Below, piece after piece: positions 26,873 to 35,425 of a stretch of DNA of 64,000 nt. Position 1 is the first letter of the stretch; the number at the start of each line of letters is the position of its first letter. The notes under the pieces are model-generated. The model made no database searches. It was not told the origin of the DNA and saw nothing but the letters and a program-made list of their open reading frames with translations. The stretch is from Nevskiaceae bacterium (GTDB lineage: Bacteria; Pseudomonadota; Gammaproteobacteria; Nevskiales; Nevskiaceae), in contig SSEB01000003.1 in NCBI GenBank assembly GCA_008012115.1, positions 558,001 through 622,000 on the forward strand, in the 5' to 3' direction. A program made the translations under genes and the position numbers.

Positions 26873-28357
26873 CTATTGCGCCATGCGCCGCCCGGCCTGG
26901 CGTCCGAAGAAGGTGGCGTCGGCCAGGGACATGCCGGAGCTGTAACCCTCGCCCCAGCGCGGCAGGCCGCAGGCGGTGCGGCCGGCGGCGTAGAGACCGG
27001 GGATGGGTTGGCGCGCAGCGTCGAGCACCTCGCCGGTGGGCAGGGTATCGAGCCCGCCGAGGGTGAAGCTGGGGTAGAAGCAGACGTCGATGCGGCAGTC
27101 CAGCGCCACGAAGGGCGGCTGGTCCAGCGGCTTGAGCCACTTCCGCGCCTTGTGGAACAGCGGGTCTTCGCCGCGCGCGGCGTGCTGGTTGTAGAGCGCG
27201 ACGGTCGACACCAGCGCACCCGCGGGCAACTCCAGTTCCTTCTCGACTTCCTCCCAGGTGTCGCCGGTGGCGGCAATGCCGATCTTGGCGAACGGGCCGA
27301 AGGCCGGCTCGCCGTAGGTTTCGCTGTCCTGCAGCGAGAACAGGCGCGTGCAGCCCTGCCGCAGGCCGTAGTGCGCGGTGCGTCCGTGGTAGCCGTCTTC
27401 GTTGATGTAGCGCTGGCCGCGCTCGTTGATGAAGATGCCCTGGATCAGCGATTCCGGCGGATACCAGGGCAGGGTGACGAAGCCCTCGCTCATGTTGATG
27501 GCCTGGCCGCCGACGCTCTGGCCGAGCAGGATGCCGGAGCCGTCATCGACGGTGCCGATGGGATGCTGCGAGCGCAGCATCCACGGCGCGTGCTGTTTGA
27601 CCATGGCGCGGTTCATCACGAAGCCGCCGGCGCATAGCGCCACGCCCTTGCGCGCACGCACGTAGGCATCCTGCCCGGCGCTGCGGATCACGACGCCGAG
27701 CACAACGCCGTCATCGCCGGTGATCAGGGCGACGGCGCGCGCGTCATAGCGCACGTCCACACCCAGCGCATTCACACGCGCGGCGAGCTTGTCCATGAGA
27801 TAGCGGCCCGCGCCCATGCCCATGAACTTGGGCGTGTGGCCGCGCGGACAGGGCTTGGCTTGCTCGCAGAACGGCCAGGCCTCCTCGCTGCCGCTCCAGA
27901 TCAGGCAGTCGTCGGTGTCGGGTTCGACGATGCGCTGCGGGATGAAGGAGTTCTTGTATTCCACGCCCTGCGCCAGCAGCCAGTCGAAATGCGCGCGGCT
28001 CAGGTCGGCGTAGAGCCGCACCTTGGCGGCGTCGGCGTTGGGGCCGCCGGCCATCAGCAGGTAGCGATACAGCGCTTCCGTCTCGTCGTGAAAGCCGGCG
28101 GCGATCTGGATCGGCGTGCCGCCGTTGCCGCCCATATAGATTTCGCCGCCGGAGAGCGCCGAGGTGCCGCCGTTGCCGGAGGTGGCCTCGAACAACGTCA
28201 CCTGGGCGCCGGCACCCGCGGCCTCGATGGCGGCGGAGGCGCCGGCGGCACCGAAGCCGATGATGGCGACATCGGTCTCGAGGTCCCAGCGCGGCGGGTG
28301 GCGGCAGGGCCGCGTGACGGAATAACCGCGTGCCGCGGTTTCGGTCGTGGCGCTCAT
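26873..28357 (-). CDS. FAD-dependent dehydrogenase of the fumarate reductase/3-ketosteroid dehydrogenase family
   Basis: Flavoprotein of 494 residues. Dinucleotide-binding VAIIGFGAAGASAAIEAA starts near residue 29 and GNGGTSALSGGEIY near 60. The C-terminal FAD-contact region GLYAAGRTACGLPRW...GYSSGMSLADATFFGR is strikingly like 3-ketosteroid delta-4(5alpha)-dehydrogenases (TesI-like). Delta-1 dehydrogenase (KstD) activity is the alternative. ATG 28357 is used; the longer frame begins inside element copy 4. Divergent from the SDR at 28654, with a Rieske oxygenase nearby, which supports steroid breakdown. Confidence 0.85.
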   Translation of the reverse strand: MSATTETAARGYSVTRPCRHPPRWDLETDVAIIGFGAAGASAAIEAAGAGAQVTLFEATSGNGGTSALSGGEIYMGGNGGTPIQIAAGFHDETEALYRYLLMAGGPNADAAKVRLYADLSRAHFDWLLAQGVEYKNSFIPQRIVEPDTDDCLIWSGSEEAWPFCEQAKPCPRGHTPKFMGMGAGRYLMDKLAARVNALGVDVRYDARAVALITGDDGVVLGVVIRSAGQDAYVRARKGVALCAGGFVMNRAMVKQHAPWMLRSQHPIGTVDDGSGILLGQSVGGQAINMSEGFVTLPWYPPESLIQGIFINERGQRYINEDGYHGRTAHYGLRQGCTRLFSLQDSETYGEPAFGPFAKIGIAATGDTWEEVEKELELPAGALVSTVALYNQHAARGEDPLFHKARKWLKPLDQPPFVALDCRIDVCFYPSFTLGGLDTLPTGEVLDAARQPIPGLYAAGRTACGLPRWGEGYSSGMSLADATFFGRQAGRRMAQ

Positions 28358-28419
28358 CGATGCAACTCCTCTTTCGCGGCCCGGTGCCGGCGGGCGGGGC
28401 GTCGAGGCGCGTGAAAAGC

Positions 28420-28533
28420 GCCACCCGCTGTTGCCGGATTCCCCAGGCAAGTCGTTATTAAATATTTACCAAAAATAAAAACATTAAATAAAAACAAACA
28501 ATGTCTCATGCCCAGCGTGGCGCAGCGGGTGGC
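28420..28533 (+). repeat. 114-bp symmetric AT-core element, copy 4
   Basis: Outer arms are perfect; GTTATT is at 35-40; the right inner box is changed to CAAAC. It sits in a divergent intergenic region, 62 bases upstream of the flavoprotein start and 120 bases upstream of the SDR start, so the A/T core may overlap or affect promoters of both. An ATG at 28501 inside the element opens a spurious extension of the SDR frame. Confidence 0.9.
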
Positions 28534-28653
28534 ACGTCACCAGCGCCATACGGAGTAGGTCCGCCCCAGGCTGTCGTCCCAACGGACGAGGTTGGGCGCT
28601 GGCCTTGGGCCGAATATCCGGCGAACGAAAAAATCAACATGACGGAGCGGTGC

Positions 28654-29421
28654 ATGGAGCAGAGCAGGTTTCCCAAAGGCGCAGTGCTGGTGTTCGGCGG
28701 CAGCGGCGGCATCGGCCAGGGCGTGGCGAAATTCTTCGGCCAGTCCGGCACCGACGTGGCGATCGTTTATCGCAAGAAGAAGGACGTGGCCGAGCGCGTC
28801 GCCGGCGAAATCGCCCAGGGCGGCCGCAAGGCCACGATTCACGCCGCCGACGTGACCGATCCGGCGCAGCTCCAGGCCGCAGTGGCGGCGGCCATCGCCG
28901 CGCACGGCCGCATCCACACGGTGGTGTGGGCCGCCGGCCCGGTGGTCGAGCAGGTGATGCTGGGCGATACCACGCCGGCGCTATGGAAGCAGTCGATCGA
29001 CACCGAGGTGCACGGCTTCTTCAACGCGGTGCAGGCGACGCTGCCGCATCTGCGCGCGCAGGGCGGCGGTTCCTACGTGCACCTGGGCTCGGCCGGCCAC
29101 GCCTGGTTCCCGCCCAAGGACGGCCTTTCGGTGATCCCCAAGGCCGCTAACGAGGCGCTGTGCAAGGGCATCGCCAAGGAAGAGGGCCGCAACAACATCC
29201 GCGCCAACAGCATTCTGGTCGGCGTGATCGAGGCCGGCATGTTCCTGGAGCTGCTCAAGCGCGGCGTGTTCGACCAGAAGTGGATCGACGAGACGCAGAA
29301 GCTGCTGCCGCTCAAGCGCTGGGGCCAGCCGGAAGAGATCGGCAGCGCCGCGGTGTTCCTGGCCACCAACGGCTACGTCACCGGCCAGCAGATCAATGTC
29401 TCGGGCGGGTTCGGTATCTGA
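28654..29421 (+). CDS. SDR-fold protein lacking the catalytic tyrosine
   Basis: SDR of 255 residues with cofactor motif FGGSGGIG near residue 15 and C-terminal VTGQQINVSGGFGI. Where the active Tyr-x3-Lys is expected the sequence reads LSVIPKAANEAL, so the Lys remains but Tyr is replaced (Ser at minus four). NNAG is also replaced, by WAAG. It may be a divergent SDR subfamily using other chemistry or a non-catalytic partner. GGAG at 28643-28646 favours ATG 28654 over 28639. It heads the SDR / NTF2-like / Rieske gene row. Confidence 0.85.
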   Translation: MEQSRFPKGAVLVFGGSGGIGQGVAKFFGQSGTDVAIVYRKKKDVAERVAGEIAQGGRKATIHAADVTDPAQLQAAVAAAIAAHGRIHTVVWAAGPVVEQVMLGDTTPALWKQSIDTEVHGFFNAVQATLPHLRAQGGGSYVHLGSAGHAWFPPKDGLSVIPKAANEALCKGIAKEEGRNNIRANSILVGVIEAGMFLELLKRGVFDQKWIDETQKLLPLKRWGQPEEIGSAAVFLATNGYVTGQQINVSGGFGI

Positions 29422-29437
29422 GCCGACGAGATTTTCT

Positions 29438-29539
29438 CCTCTCTCCCGCAGGCGGGAGAGAGGCGGGAAAGAGGGCGGCGCTCGACTGCGCGCCCTCTCC
29501 CGGCCCTTCGGGCCACCCTCTCCCACTTGTGGGAGAGGG
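29438..29539. repeat. REP-like cluster of CTCTCCC hairpins
   Basis: Two perfect hairpins flank a smaller one: 12-bp stem 29438-29449 / 29452-29463 and 11-bp stem 29516-29526 / 29529-29539, with GGCC-TTCG-type stem at about 29502-29514 between. The motif CTCTCCC / GGGAGAG recurs four times. This resembles the extragenic palindrome clusters common in Proteobacteria. It fills the gap between the SDR and NTF2-like genes and may stabilise mRNA ends. Confidence 0.8.
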
Positions 29540-29568
29540 GACATCCAACATCTGAGGAGAAATTAGAA

Positions 29569-30054
29569 ATGTCACTGCCGCTGGAAGATATCGAACTGAT
29601 CCGCCGTCTCAAGTACGCCTACTGCCGGTGCATCGACACGGCCAATCTCGACGAGCTCAAGACCCTGTTCACCGAGGACGCCAGCGTGCGCTACCAGGGC
29701 GGCAGCTATCTGTTCGAGGCCCAGGGCCGCGACAAGATCCTGGAGGCGCTGCGCTACGCCTTCCACGCCGAGGCCATCGCCATGCACCACGTCAATCACC
29801 CGGAGATCGACTTCGTGTCGCCGACCGAGGCCACCGGCGTCTGGTATCTGAAGGACTGGTTCCTGGACCTCAAGCACAAGATCATCACCGACGGCACCGC
29901 GCTGTACCGCGACACCTACGTCAAGCAGAACGGCAGGTGGCTGATCAAGCGCGCCACCTACGAGCGCATCTACGAGATCGTCACGCCGGTGACCGAGACG
30001 CCCAACATCACCGCGCACTACCTCGCCAGGCACGCCGCGAAACAGCCGGGCTGA
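29569..30054 (+). CDS. SnoaL/NTF2-like protein
   Basis: Protein of 161 residues with the NTF2 cone fold pattern: DIELIRRLKYAYCRCID, DELKTLFTEDASVRYQ, MHHVNHPEID, and a C-terminal YRDTYVKQNGRWLIKRATYERIY strand pair. Relatives act as isomerases, dehydratases or small subunits of ring-hydroxylating oxygenases. It lies directly upstream of the Rieske oxygenase gene with GAGGAGA before the ATG. Function is probably tied to the same substrate. Confidence 0.85.
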   Translation: MSLPLEDIELIRRLKYAYCRCIDTANLDELKTLFTEDASVRYQGGSYLFEAQGRDKILEALRYAFHAEAIAMHHVNHPEIDFVSPTEATGVWYLKDWFLDLKHKIITDGTALYRDTYVKQNGRWLIKRATYERIYEIVTPVTETPNITAHYLARHAAKQPG

Positions 30055-30176
30055 GCCCGCGCGACGCCCGTGACGCGGGCCGCGAAACCCGCCGGCAGGT
30101 TCACTCAAACGGATGATGTGAACCCGCAGGCGGGACGCGACACTGGCATCGGAATGCTGTACCAGGAGTGGACCCC

Positions 30177-31289
30177 ATGAGCGCCGTCATCAAACCCGAA
30201 ATCCGCACCCCGCTGCACAAGATCGAAGCCGAGGCGCCGCCCGAGCGTTTCGCGCGCGGCTGGCACTGCCTGGGCCTGGCGGCGGACTACAAGGACGGCA
30301 AGCCGCACGGCATCAACATCTTCGGCACGCGCCTGGTGGTGTTCCAGGGCGAGAGCGGCCAGATCAAGATCCTCAACGCCTGGTGCCCGCACATGGGCGC
30401 GGACCTGGCGCTGGGGCAGGTCAAGGGCGACTCCGTGGTCTGCAAGTTCCACGGCTGGAGCTGGGGCGGCGACGGCGTCTGCAACAACATCCCCTACGCC
30501 AAGCGCATTCCGCCCAAGGCCCGCATCAAGACCTGGCACACCTGCGAGGAAAACAAGATGCTGTTCGTCTGGAACGATCCGGAGGGCAACCCGCCGGACC
30601 CGAAGCAGGCGATTCCGCGCATCGATCCGGTGTTCAACACCGCCGAGTGGTCGGACTGGTCGCTGGTGAAGTGGACCATCAAGATCAACTGCCGCGAGCT
30701 GATCGACAACATCGCCGACATGGCGCACTTCGTCTACGTGCACGGCTCCGACAACGTCGTCTACTTCGCCGACATCTTCGAGGACCACAAGGCCACGCAG
30801 GTGATGGTGGGCATGAACAGCAAGCTCGGCGGCAGCGAGGAATACCTCACCACCATCGCCAGCTACTACGGCCCGGCCTACCAGATCACCCACATGTTCG
30901 GCTCCATGGGCGGTTATCCGGTGGAGTCGATCCTGCTCAACTCGCACACGCCGATCGACCAGAACAGCTTCGAGCTGCGCTTCGGCGTGATGGTGAAGAA
31001 ATTCCCGGGCATGTCGAAGGAGGCCTGCGACGCGATGGTCAAGCAGTACGTCGACCTGACCAACAAGGCTTTCGGCGAGGATGTCGAGATCTGGCACAAC
31101 AAGGTGCGCATCGACAACCCGCTGCTCTGCGACGGCGACGGCCCTGTCTACCAGAACCGGCAGTGGTACGAGCAGTTCTACATGGACGCCGCGACCATCC
31201 CGGACAGCCTCAAGGGCCGCCGCGTGGTCGAGATCGACAAGGGCCTGGAAAAGAAGCCCGAGCTGCGCCACGCCTTCGACGCCCCGTAA
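30177..31289 (+). CDS. Rieske non-haem iron oxygenase, KshA-like
   Basis: Oxygenase component of 370 residues. The [2Fe-2S] ligands are C70-x-H72 and C89-x2-H92, and the mononuclear iron site is N178-x2-D181-x2-H184-x4-H189, with a later Asp expected near 300. Length and layout match 3-ketosteroid 9alpha-hydroxylase oxygenase (KshA), which opens the steroid B ring with KstD. No reductase (KshB) gene is adjacent. ATG 30177 is set by AGGAG at 30164-30168. Other polycyclic substrates are possible. Confidence 0.85.
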   Translation: MSAVIKPEIRTPLHKIEAEAPPERFARGWHCLGLAADYKDGKPHGINIFGTRLVVFQGESGQIKILNAWCPHMGADLALGQVKGDSVVCKFHGWSWGGDGVCNNIPYAKRIPPKARIKTWHTCEENKMLFVWNDPEGNPPDPKQAIPRIDPVFNTAEWSDWSLVKWTIKINCRELIDNIADMAHFVYVHGSDNVVYFADIFEDHKATQVMVGMNSKLGGSEEYLTTIASYYGPAYQITHMFGSMGGYPVESILLNSHTPIDQNSFELRFGVMVKKFPGMSKEACDAMVKQYVDLTNKAFGEDVEIWHNKVRIDNPLLCDGDGPVYQNRQWYEQFYMDAATIPDSLKGRRVVEIDKGLEKKPELRHAFDAP

Positions 31290-31303
31290 GCTCGCCGCTG
31301 CAG

Positions 31304-31338
31304 CGACAACGCCCGCGCCAGCGGGCGTTGTCGTTTCT
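31304..31338 (+). terminator. Strong intrinsic terminator after the Rieske gene
   Basis: Perfect 13-bp stem CGACAACGCCCGC (31304-31316) / GCGGGCGTTGTCG (31321-31333), loop GCCA, then TTTCT. It isolates the Rieske unit from the cytochrome-porin gene. Confidence 0.88.
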
Positions 31339-31398
31339 GCAGAACGAGATGGCGTCAATATCCCGTCGCCGGCTGCCGTTGTGACGGCGGCGCGGCGA

Positions 31399-31412
31399 TT
31401 GATTTGCATCAA
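31399..31412. promoter_or_regulatory. FNR/Anr-type box upstream of the cytochrome-porin gene
   Basis: Sequence TTGAT-TTGC-ATCAA is a perfect match to the FNR/Anr consensus (TTGAT-N4-ATCAA). Its centre lies 67 bases before the chosen start. It implies oxygen-dependent control of the downstream gene. Confidence 0.8.
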
Positions 31413-31472
31413 TGACCCCGCGCGGGAGCGAGTCCCAGACTGAGGACGTAATCCATCGCGCGGGAGATGACC

Positions 31473-32756
31473 ATGTATGACGCTGCCATGAGACGTCACG
31501 CAGGCCGGCTCTGGTTTTTGAGCCTGGCCTTGATCGGTGCATTGTTTTCAGCGAACGCCCACGCCGTACCGAGCTTCGCGAGGCAGACGGGGATGCAGTG
31601 CGCCGCCTGCCACTCGACGATTCCCGAACTCAACAGCTTTGGCCGGCAGTTCAAACTCACCGGCTACACCATCGCCAGCACCGAGCAGATCAAGGGCGAT
31701 TCGGATTTGAGTCTCGACAGCTTCGCGCCGCTTTCGATGATGCTTCAGGCCGGGTTTACCCACGTCAGCAAGACGGTGCCCGGCACGCAAAACAATGACA
31801 CGCAGTTCCCCCAGCAGTTGAGCCTGTTCTATGCCGGACGCATCACACCGTCGGTCGGTGCGTTTTCCCAGATCACCTACGACCAGACCAGTGCCAAGTT
31901 CAACTGGGACAACACCGAGATCCGCTACGCGGCATCGACGGGCAACTGGATTTACGGCGCCACCCTGAACAATGCGCCGACCGTCGAAGATCTGTGGAAT
32001 ACCCACGGCGTCTGGGCCTTCCCCTGGGCGGGGTCCGCCACCGCGCCAGCGCCGGTCGCCGAGCCCCTCACCCGCCGCCTGGCACAGGACAGCCTGGGCA
32101 TCGGCGGCTTCGCCATGTTCGATTCGCAAATCTATGGCGACGTCTCGATGTACCGTTCCGCGCACCTCGGTCAGTCCCAGCCCGACAGCACCAGCGTCAA
32201 TACCATCAGCGGCGTCGCGCCCTACTGGCGACTGGCCTGGCAGCGTTACCTGGGCAGCGATGCCTGGATGTTGGGCACCTACGGCATGCGTGCCGTCATC
32301 ATTCCCTCGGGCATCGCCAAGCCCGGCGATACTTTCACCGATGTGGCGATCGACACGCAGTACGAGCACCCGCTGGGGGCCGATGCGCTCACGTTCCACG
32401 CGGCGTACCAGCGGGAGCGCATGCGGCTGGATGCCAGCGATCCCGCCACCGGCAGTGCCAACGCGGCGTTCCTGAGGGCGGACGGGACCTACCATCTGCG
32501 CACCGCGGCGTCATTCTCGCTGGGCTATCAGGCCAGCAAGGGTGACCCGACACGTTACTGGGGGACGAAGAGCGGCCGGCCGGACAGCAATGCGCTGCTG
32601 ATCGAGACCGCCTACCTGCCGTGGCAGAACACGAAGCTGGTGCTGCAATACACCGCGTACACGAAATTCGATGGTGCCCGCAGCGATTACGATGGCGCCG
32701 GACGCAAGGCGTCGGACAACAACACGCTCTATTTCCTGTTCTGGTTCCTGCTGTAG
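31473..32756 (+). CDS. Cyc2-like fused monohaem cytochrome-porin
   Basis: Outer-membrane protein of 427 residues. After a signal peptide (cleavage near SANAHA), the sequence has FARQTGMQCAACH, a single haem motif, then FGRQFKLTGY. The rest (about 80-427) is a beta-barrel ending in aromatic YFLFWFLL. One N-terminal haem plugged in a porin is the layout of Cyc2 iron oxidases, and the FARQTG...FGRxFKLxGY pattern fits that family as I recall it. A general role in extracellular electron transfer is the cautious reading. The perfect FNR box upstream supports a respiratory role. Confidence 0.75.
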   Translation: MYDAAMRRHAGRLWFLSLALIGALFSANAHAVPSFARQTGMQCAACHSTIPELNSFGRQFKLTGYTIASTEQIKGDSDLSLDSFAPLSMMLQAGFTHVSKTVPGTQNNDTQFPQQLSLFYAGRITPSVGAFSQITYDQTSAKFNWDNTEIRYAASTGNWIYGATLNNAPTVEDLWNTHGVWAFPWAGSATAPAPVAEPLTRRLAQDSLGIGGFAMFDSQIYGDVSMYRSAHLGQSQPDSTSVNTISGVAPYWRLAWQRYLGSDAWMLGTYGMRAVIIPSGIAKPGDTFTDVAIDTQYEHPLGADALTFHAAYQRERMRLDASDPATGSANAAFLRADGTYHLRTAASFSLGYQASKGDPTRYWGTKSGRPDSNALLIETAYLPWQNTKLVLQYTAYTKFDGARSDYDGAGRKASDNNTLYFLFWFLL

Positions 32757-32763
32757 CGGCAGT

Positions 32764-32806
32764 GCAAGGCCCGTCCGGCCGACCGCGCCGGACGGGCCTT
32801 GCCGTT
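32764..32806 (+). terminator. Intrinsic terminator after the cytochrome-porin gene
   Basis: Perfect 15-bp stem GCAAGGCCCGTCCGG (32764-32778) / CCGGACGGGCCTTGC (32788-32802) followed by CGTTTCG, eight bases after the stop codon. The rest of the gap to 33046 shows no gene. Confidence 0.85.
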
Positions 32807-33046
32807 TCGTGGGGTCGTGCCGTCGCCGGCTGCCCGCGACGGGTCTCGCGCGAGCCGCCCGCGCGGCGGCGTGCGGCATGGTGGGTGCTGGTCCGGCTGA
32901 AAGCTTGTCGAAAGCTGCTCTTGTTAAGTTGCGTTAATTCCTTGTTACCCCGCCATTGCAGCGCCTGCAGGACAGTGCGAGGCGCTTTCCTTGGTCCCGA
33001 CACAGGTGCGTGGCGCTGAAAGGCGCGGCGCAACGGAGCTTTTTTC

Positions 33047-34153
33047 TTGAGAATACTGATTACCGGCGCCACGGGCGTCGTTGGCGGCGCGACGGCCGCC
33101 CTGCTGGCGGCTGCGGGTCATGGAAAAGCCCTGCTCTTCCTGGTGCGCGCCGATAACGCCGAGCAGGGCCTGGAGCGCGTGCGCGAGAACCTGCGCAAGT
33201 CGGTCACCGATGAAGCCCTGCTGCAGGCGCTGACGCCCGAGCAGGTGATCATCGGCGACCTCGGCGACGTGGCGCGCTTCGCGGACGATCCGCGCCTCGA
33301 CCAGGTCACACATGTGCTGAACTGCGCGGCGGTGGCCTCGTTCAGCAATCACCCGTTGATCTGGCCGGTCAATGTCGTCGGCACCGTGGCCTTTGCCAAG
33401 CGCATGTCGCAGGTCAAAGGGCTGGTCCGCTTCGTGCACGTCGGCACCGCCATGGCCTGCGGCCTGAGCCAGGCCTCGCCGATCCAGGAGTCGTGGAGCC
33501 TGGGCGACGACGATGCGCATCTCGTGCCCTACACCCGCTCCAAGGCCGAGGCGGAGCGGCAGATCCGGCGCGATATTCCCGAACTGCCGCTGGTGGTGGC
33601 GCGGCCCTCGATCGTCGTCGGGCACAGCCAGCTGGGCTGCTCGGTGTCGACCAGCATTTTCTGGGTCTTCCGCATGGCCCAGGACATCGGCGGCTTCATG
33701 TGCTCGCTGGACGATTCGGTCGACGTCATCCCCGTCGACTACTGCGCGCAGGCGCTGATGCTCCTGCTGCTCAAGCCGGCGCTGGCGTCGGATCTCTATC
33801 ACATCAGTGCCGGGCTCGAGTACTCCGACACCTTCCGCGAGATCGAGTCGCGGATGGCGGCGGCACGCGGCATCGAGTCGCTGGGGACGCACTATCACCG
33901 TTTCGACGAGAGCGAGATCCCGGCGCTGGTGCCGCGCTTCCAGGAGCGTCTGGGCGTGCGCAACCGCCGCCTGATTGCGATGGCGCTGAAGCTCTACGGC
34001 GGCTTCTCCAAGCTCAACTATCTGTTCGACAACCACCGCCTGCTCAGTGAGGGCATGCCGCCGCCGGTGCGCTTCAGCGACTATGTCGCGCGCTGTGTCG
34101 AGACCACGCTGGGCATGCCGCTGCTCGACCAGATGATGGACGACTTCAAGTAG
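33047..34153 (+). CDS. NAD-binding thioester reductase-like protein (male-sterility/NAD_binding_4 type SDR)
   Basis: Extended SDR of 368 residues. It begins RILITGATGVVGGATAALL and has the active-site Tyr-x3-Lys in YTRSKAEAER and the segment ARPSIVVGHS, as in thioester and fatty-acyl-CoA reductase domains. It could reduce an acyl thioester or act as a sterol/3beta-hydroxysteroid dehydrogenase-like enzyme. The start is TTG at 33047, eight bases after GGAG; no ATG or GTG precedes the cofactor motif. It ends seven bases from the convergent SMR gene. Confidence 0.82.
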   Translation: MRILITGATGVVGGATAALLAAAGHGKALLFLVRADNAEQGLERVRENLRKSVTDEALLQALTPEQVIIGDLGDVARFADDPRLDQVTHVLNCAAVASFSNHPLIWPVNVVGTVAFAKRMSQVKGLVRFVHVGTAMACGLSQASPIQESWSLGDDDAHLVPYTRSKAEAERQIRRDIPELPLVVARPSIVVGHSQLGCSVSTSIFWVFRMAQDIGGFMCSLDDSVDVIPVDYCAQALMLLLLKPALASDLYHISAGLEYSDTFREIESRMAAARGIESLGTHYHRFDESEIPALVPRFQERLGVRNRRLIAMALKLYGGFSKLNYLFDNHRLLSEGMPPPVRFSDYVARCVETTLGMPLLDQMMDDFK

Positions 34154-34160
34154 GCCGCGC

Positions 34161-34490
34161 TCAGCCGATCACGGTGTTCGATTTGAGCGTGATCAGCGCC
34201 ACGCCGGCGACGATCAGCGCGATGCCGGCGATCGCGGCCCAGTCCAGCGACTGCTTCCAGATGACGATGGAGGCCAGCGAGATGAGCGCGATGCCGGCGC
34301 CGGCCCAGATGGCGTAGGCGATCCCCACGTTCATCTGCTTGAGTACCACGCTCAGCAGCACGCCGGCGACGGCATAGAACGCGACGGAAGCGCCGCCGTA
34401 CAGCCAGTGACTGAGCCCATCCGAGGCCTTGAGAAGATTCGTGGCGATCACTTCGCTGACGATGGCGATGGCAAGCAGGACGTAGTTCAT
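34161..34490 (-). CDS. Small multidrug resistance (SMR/EmrE-type) transporter
   Basis: Proton-coupled efflux protein of 109 residues with four transmembrane helices. The essential membrane Glu is in the first helix (AIVSEVIATNLLKASDG) and the later signature YAIWAGAGIAL is present. It works as an antiparallel dimer exporting cationic hydrophobic compounds. It is minus strand, 32 bases downstream of the MipA gene, so possibly co-transcribed. Confidence 0.92.
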   Translation of the reverse strand: MNYVLLAIAIVSEVIATNLLKASDGLSHWLYGGASVAFYAVAGVLLSVVLKQMNVGIAYAIWAGAGIALISLASIVIWKQSLDWAAIAGIALIVAGVALITLKSNTVIG

Positions 34491-34522
34491 GAGAAAGCCC
34501 GATCGAGGGTGAGTGATGCGGC

Positions 34523-35356
34523 CTAAAACGTGTAGCCGAGCGACAGCGACAGGGCCGGTTCGATCCGTGTGACCGTGAGCGGGCTGTCACCGGCCGCGGC
34601 GCCCAGCCGCTGCGCGCTGACGGTGAGATTGAGCAGCCAGGGACCGCGCGGCGTCCACGCCAGGTCAGCGGCCAGCGCCGCCGAGCGCAGGCCCGCCGGC
34701 GCCTCGTAGGCCGGCAGCCCGGCGGCGGCCGCCTGTGACGGCGTCAGGCCGAACCGCGCGTTCATCCAGGTGTGATCGGCCACGGTCGCGGACAGACCGA
34801 CGAACGCGGTGAGCTGCTCGGTGGCCAGCACCGGCGCGTAAGCGGCGGCGTCCATCACCCAGCCCGGTGCGCCGGCGAGCGTGTGCCGCAGCTCGGCGCG
34901 GAACACGGCGGGAAAGATCACGTAATCGACGAAGGCCCGGGCATCCGGCGACGGCGGCAGGCGGCGCGTGCCGCGCAGACGCGGCGCATCGGCGGGAGAG
35001 CGGCCCGGATCGAAGTTGAGGGTGACGCCGGCGCGGCAGGTGCGGCCATGCAGCAGGTTCACGCCCAGGCCCTCGATGGCCGAGGCGAAGGCCAGATCCT
35101 TGTAACGGACGTCCAGCAGCGGAAACGCGCGTGTGCGCAGGACGTCGTCGCCGGCGTAGCGCGGCAGCGTTTCCATTGCCGCCAGCGCGGTCACCGACCA
35201 GGCCGGGGCCGGCTCGCCATCGTGATAGAGCAGGGGGATGCCGGCGCTGAGCACCCATTCCGGCAGCGCCAGCGCGTCCTCGGCGTGCAGGACGCCGGGG
35301 CGCAGCAGGGTGGCGATGACCGCGATCAGGGCCCACGCGGGGCGGCGAAGCTGCAT
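34523..35356 (-). CDS. MipA/OmpV family outer-membrane protein
   Basis: Barrel protein of 277 residues with a signal peptide (RRPAWALIAVIATLLRPGVLHA) and a final aromatic SLGYTF. The body carries family elements (PLLDVRYKDLAFASAIEGLGVNL-like strand, RFGLTPSQAAAAGLPAYEAPAG). MipA is a scaffold for murein enzymes, while many homologues are adaptation porins. ATG 35356 gives the correct signal peptide; a longer frame to 35389 is not needed. Confidence 0.85.
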   Translation of the reverse strand: MQLRRPAWALIAVIATLLRPGVLHAEDALALPEWVLSAGIPLLYHDGEPAPAWSVTALAAMETLPRYAGDDVLRTRAFPLLDVRYKDLAFASAIEGLGVNLLHGRTCRAGVTLNFDPGRSPADAPRLRGTRRLPPSPDARAFVDYVIFPAVFRAELRHTLAGAPGWVMDAAAYAPVLATEQLTAFVGLSATVADHTWMNARFGLTPSQAAAAGLPAYEAPAGLRSAALAADLAWTPRGPWLLNLTVSAQRLGAAAGDSPLTVTRIEPALSLSLGYTF

Positions 35357-35425
35357 GAATCGTCGAGGCTCGGGTGGCAAAGGCGGCAAGCCTACACGCC
35401 CGCGTCCGCGTCTGCAGCCGCCGTC

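Noticed and set aside
28501-28653. N-terminal extension of the SDR from ATG 28501
   Set aside because: The extension lies partly inside element copy 4 and would put unrelated sequence before the cofactor motif; GGAG favours 28654.
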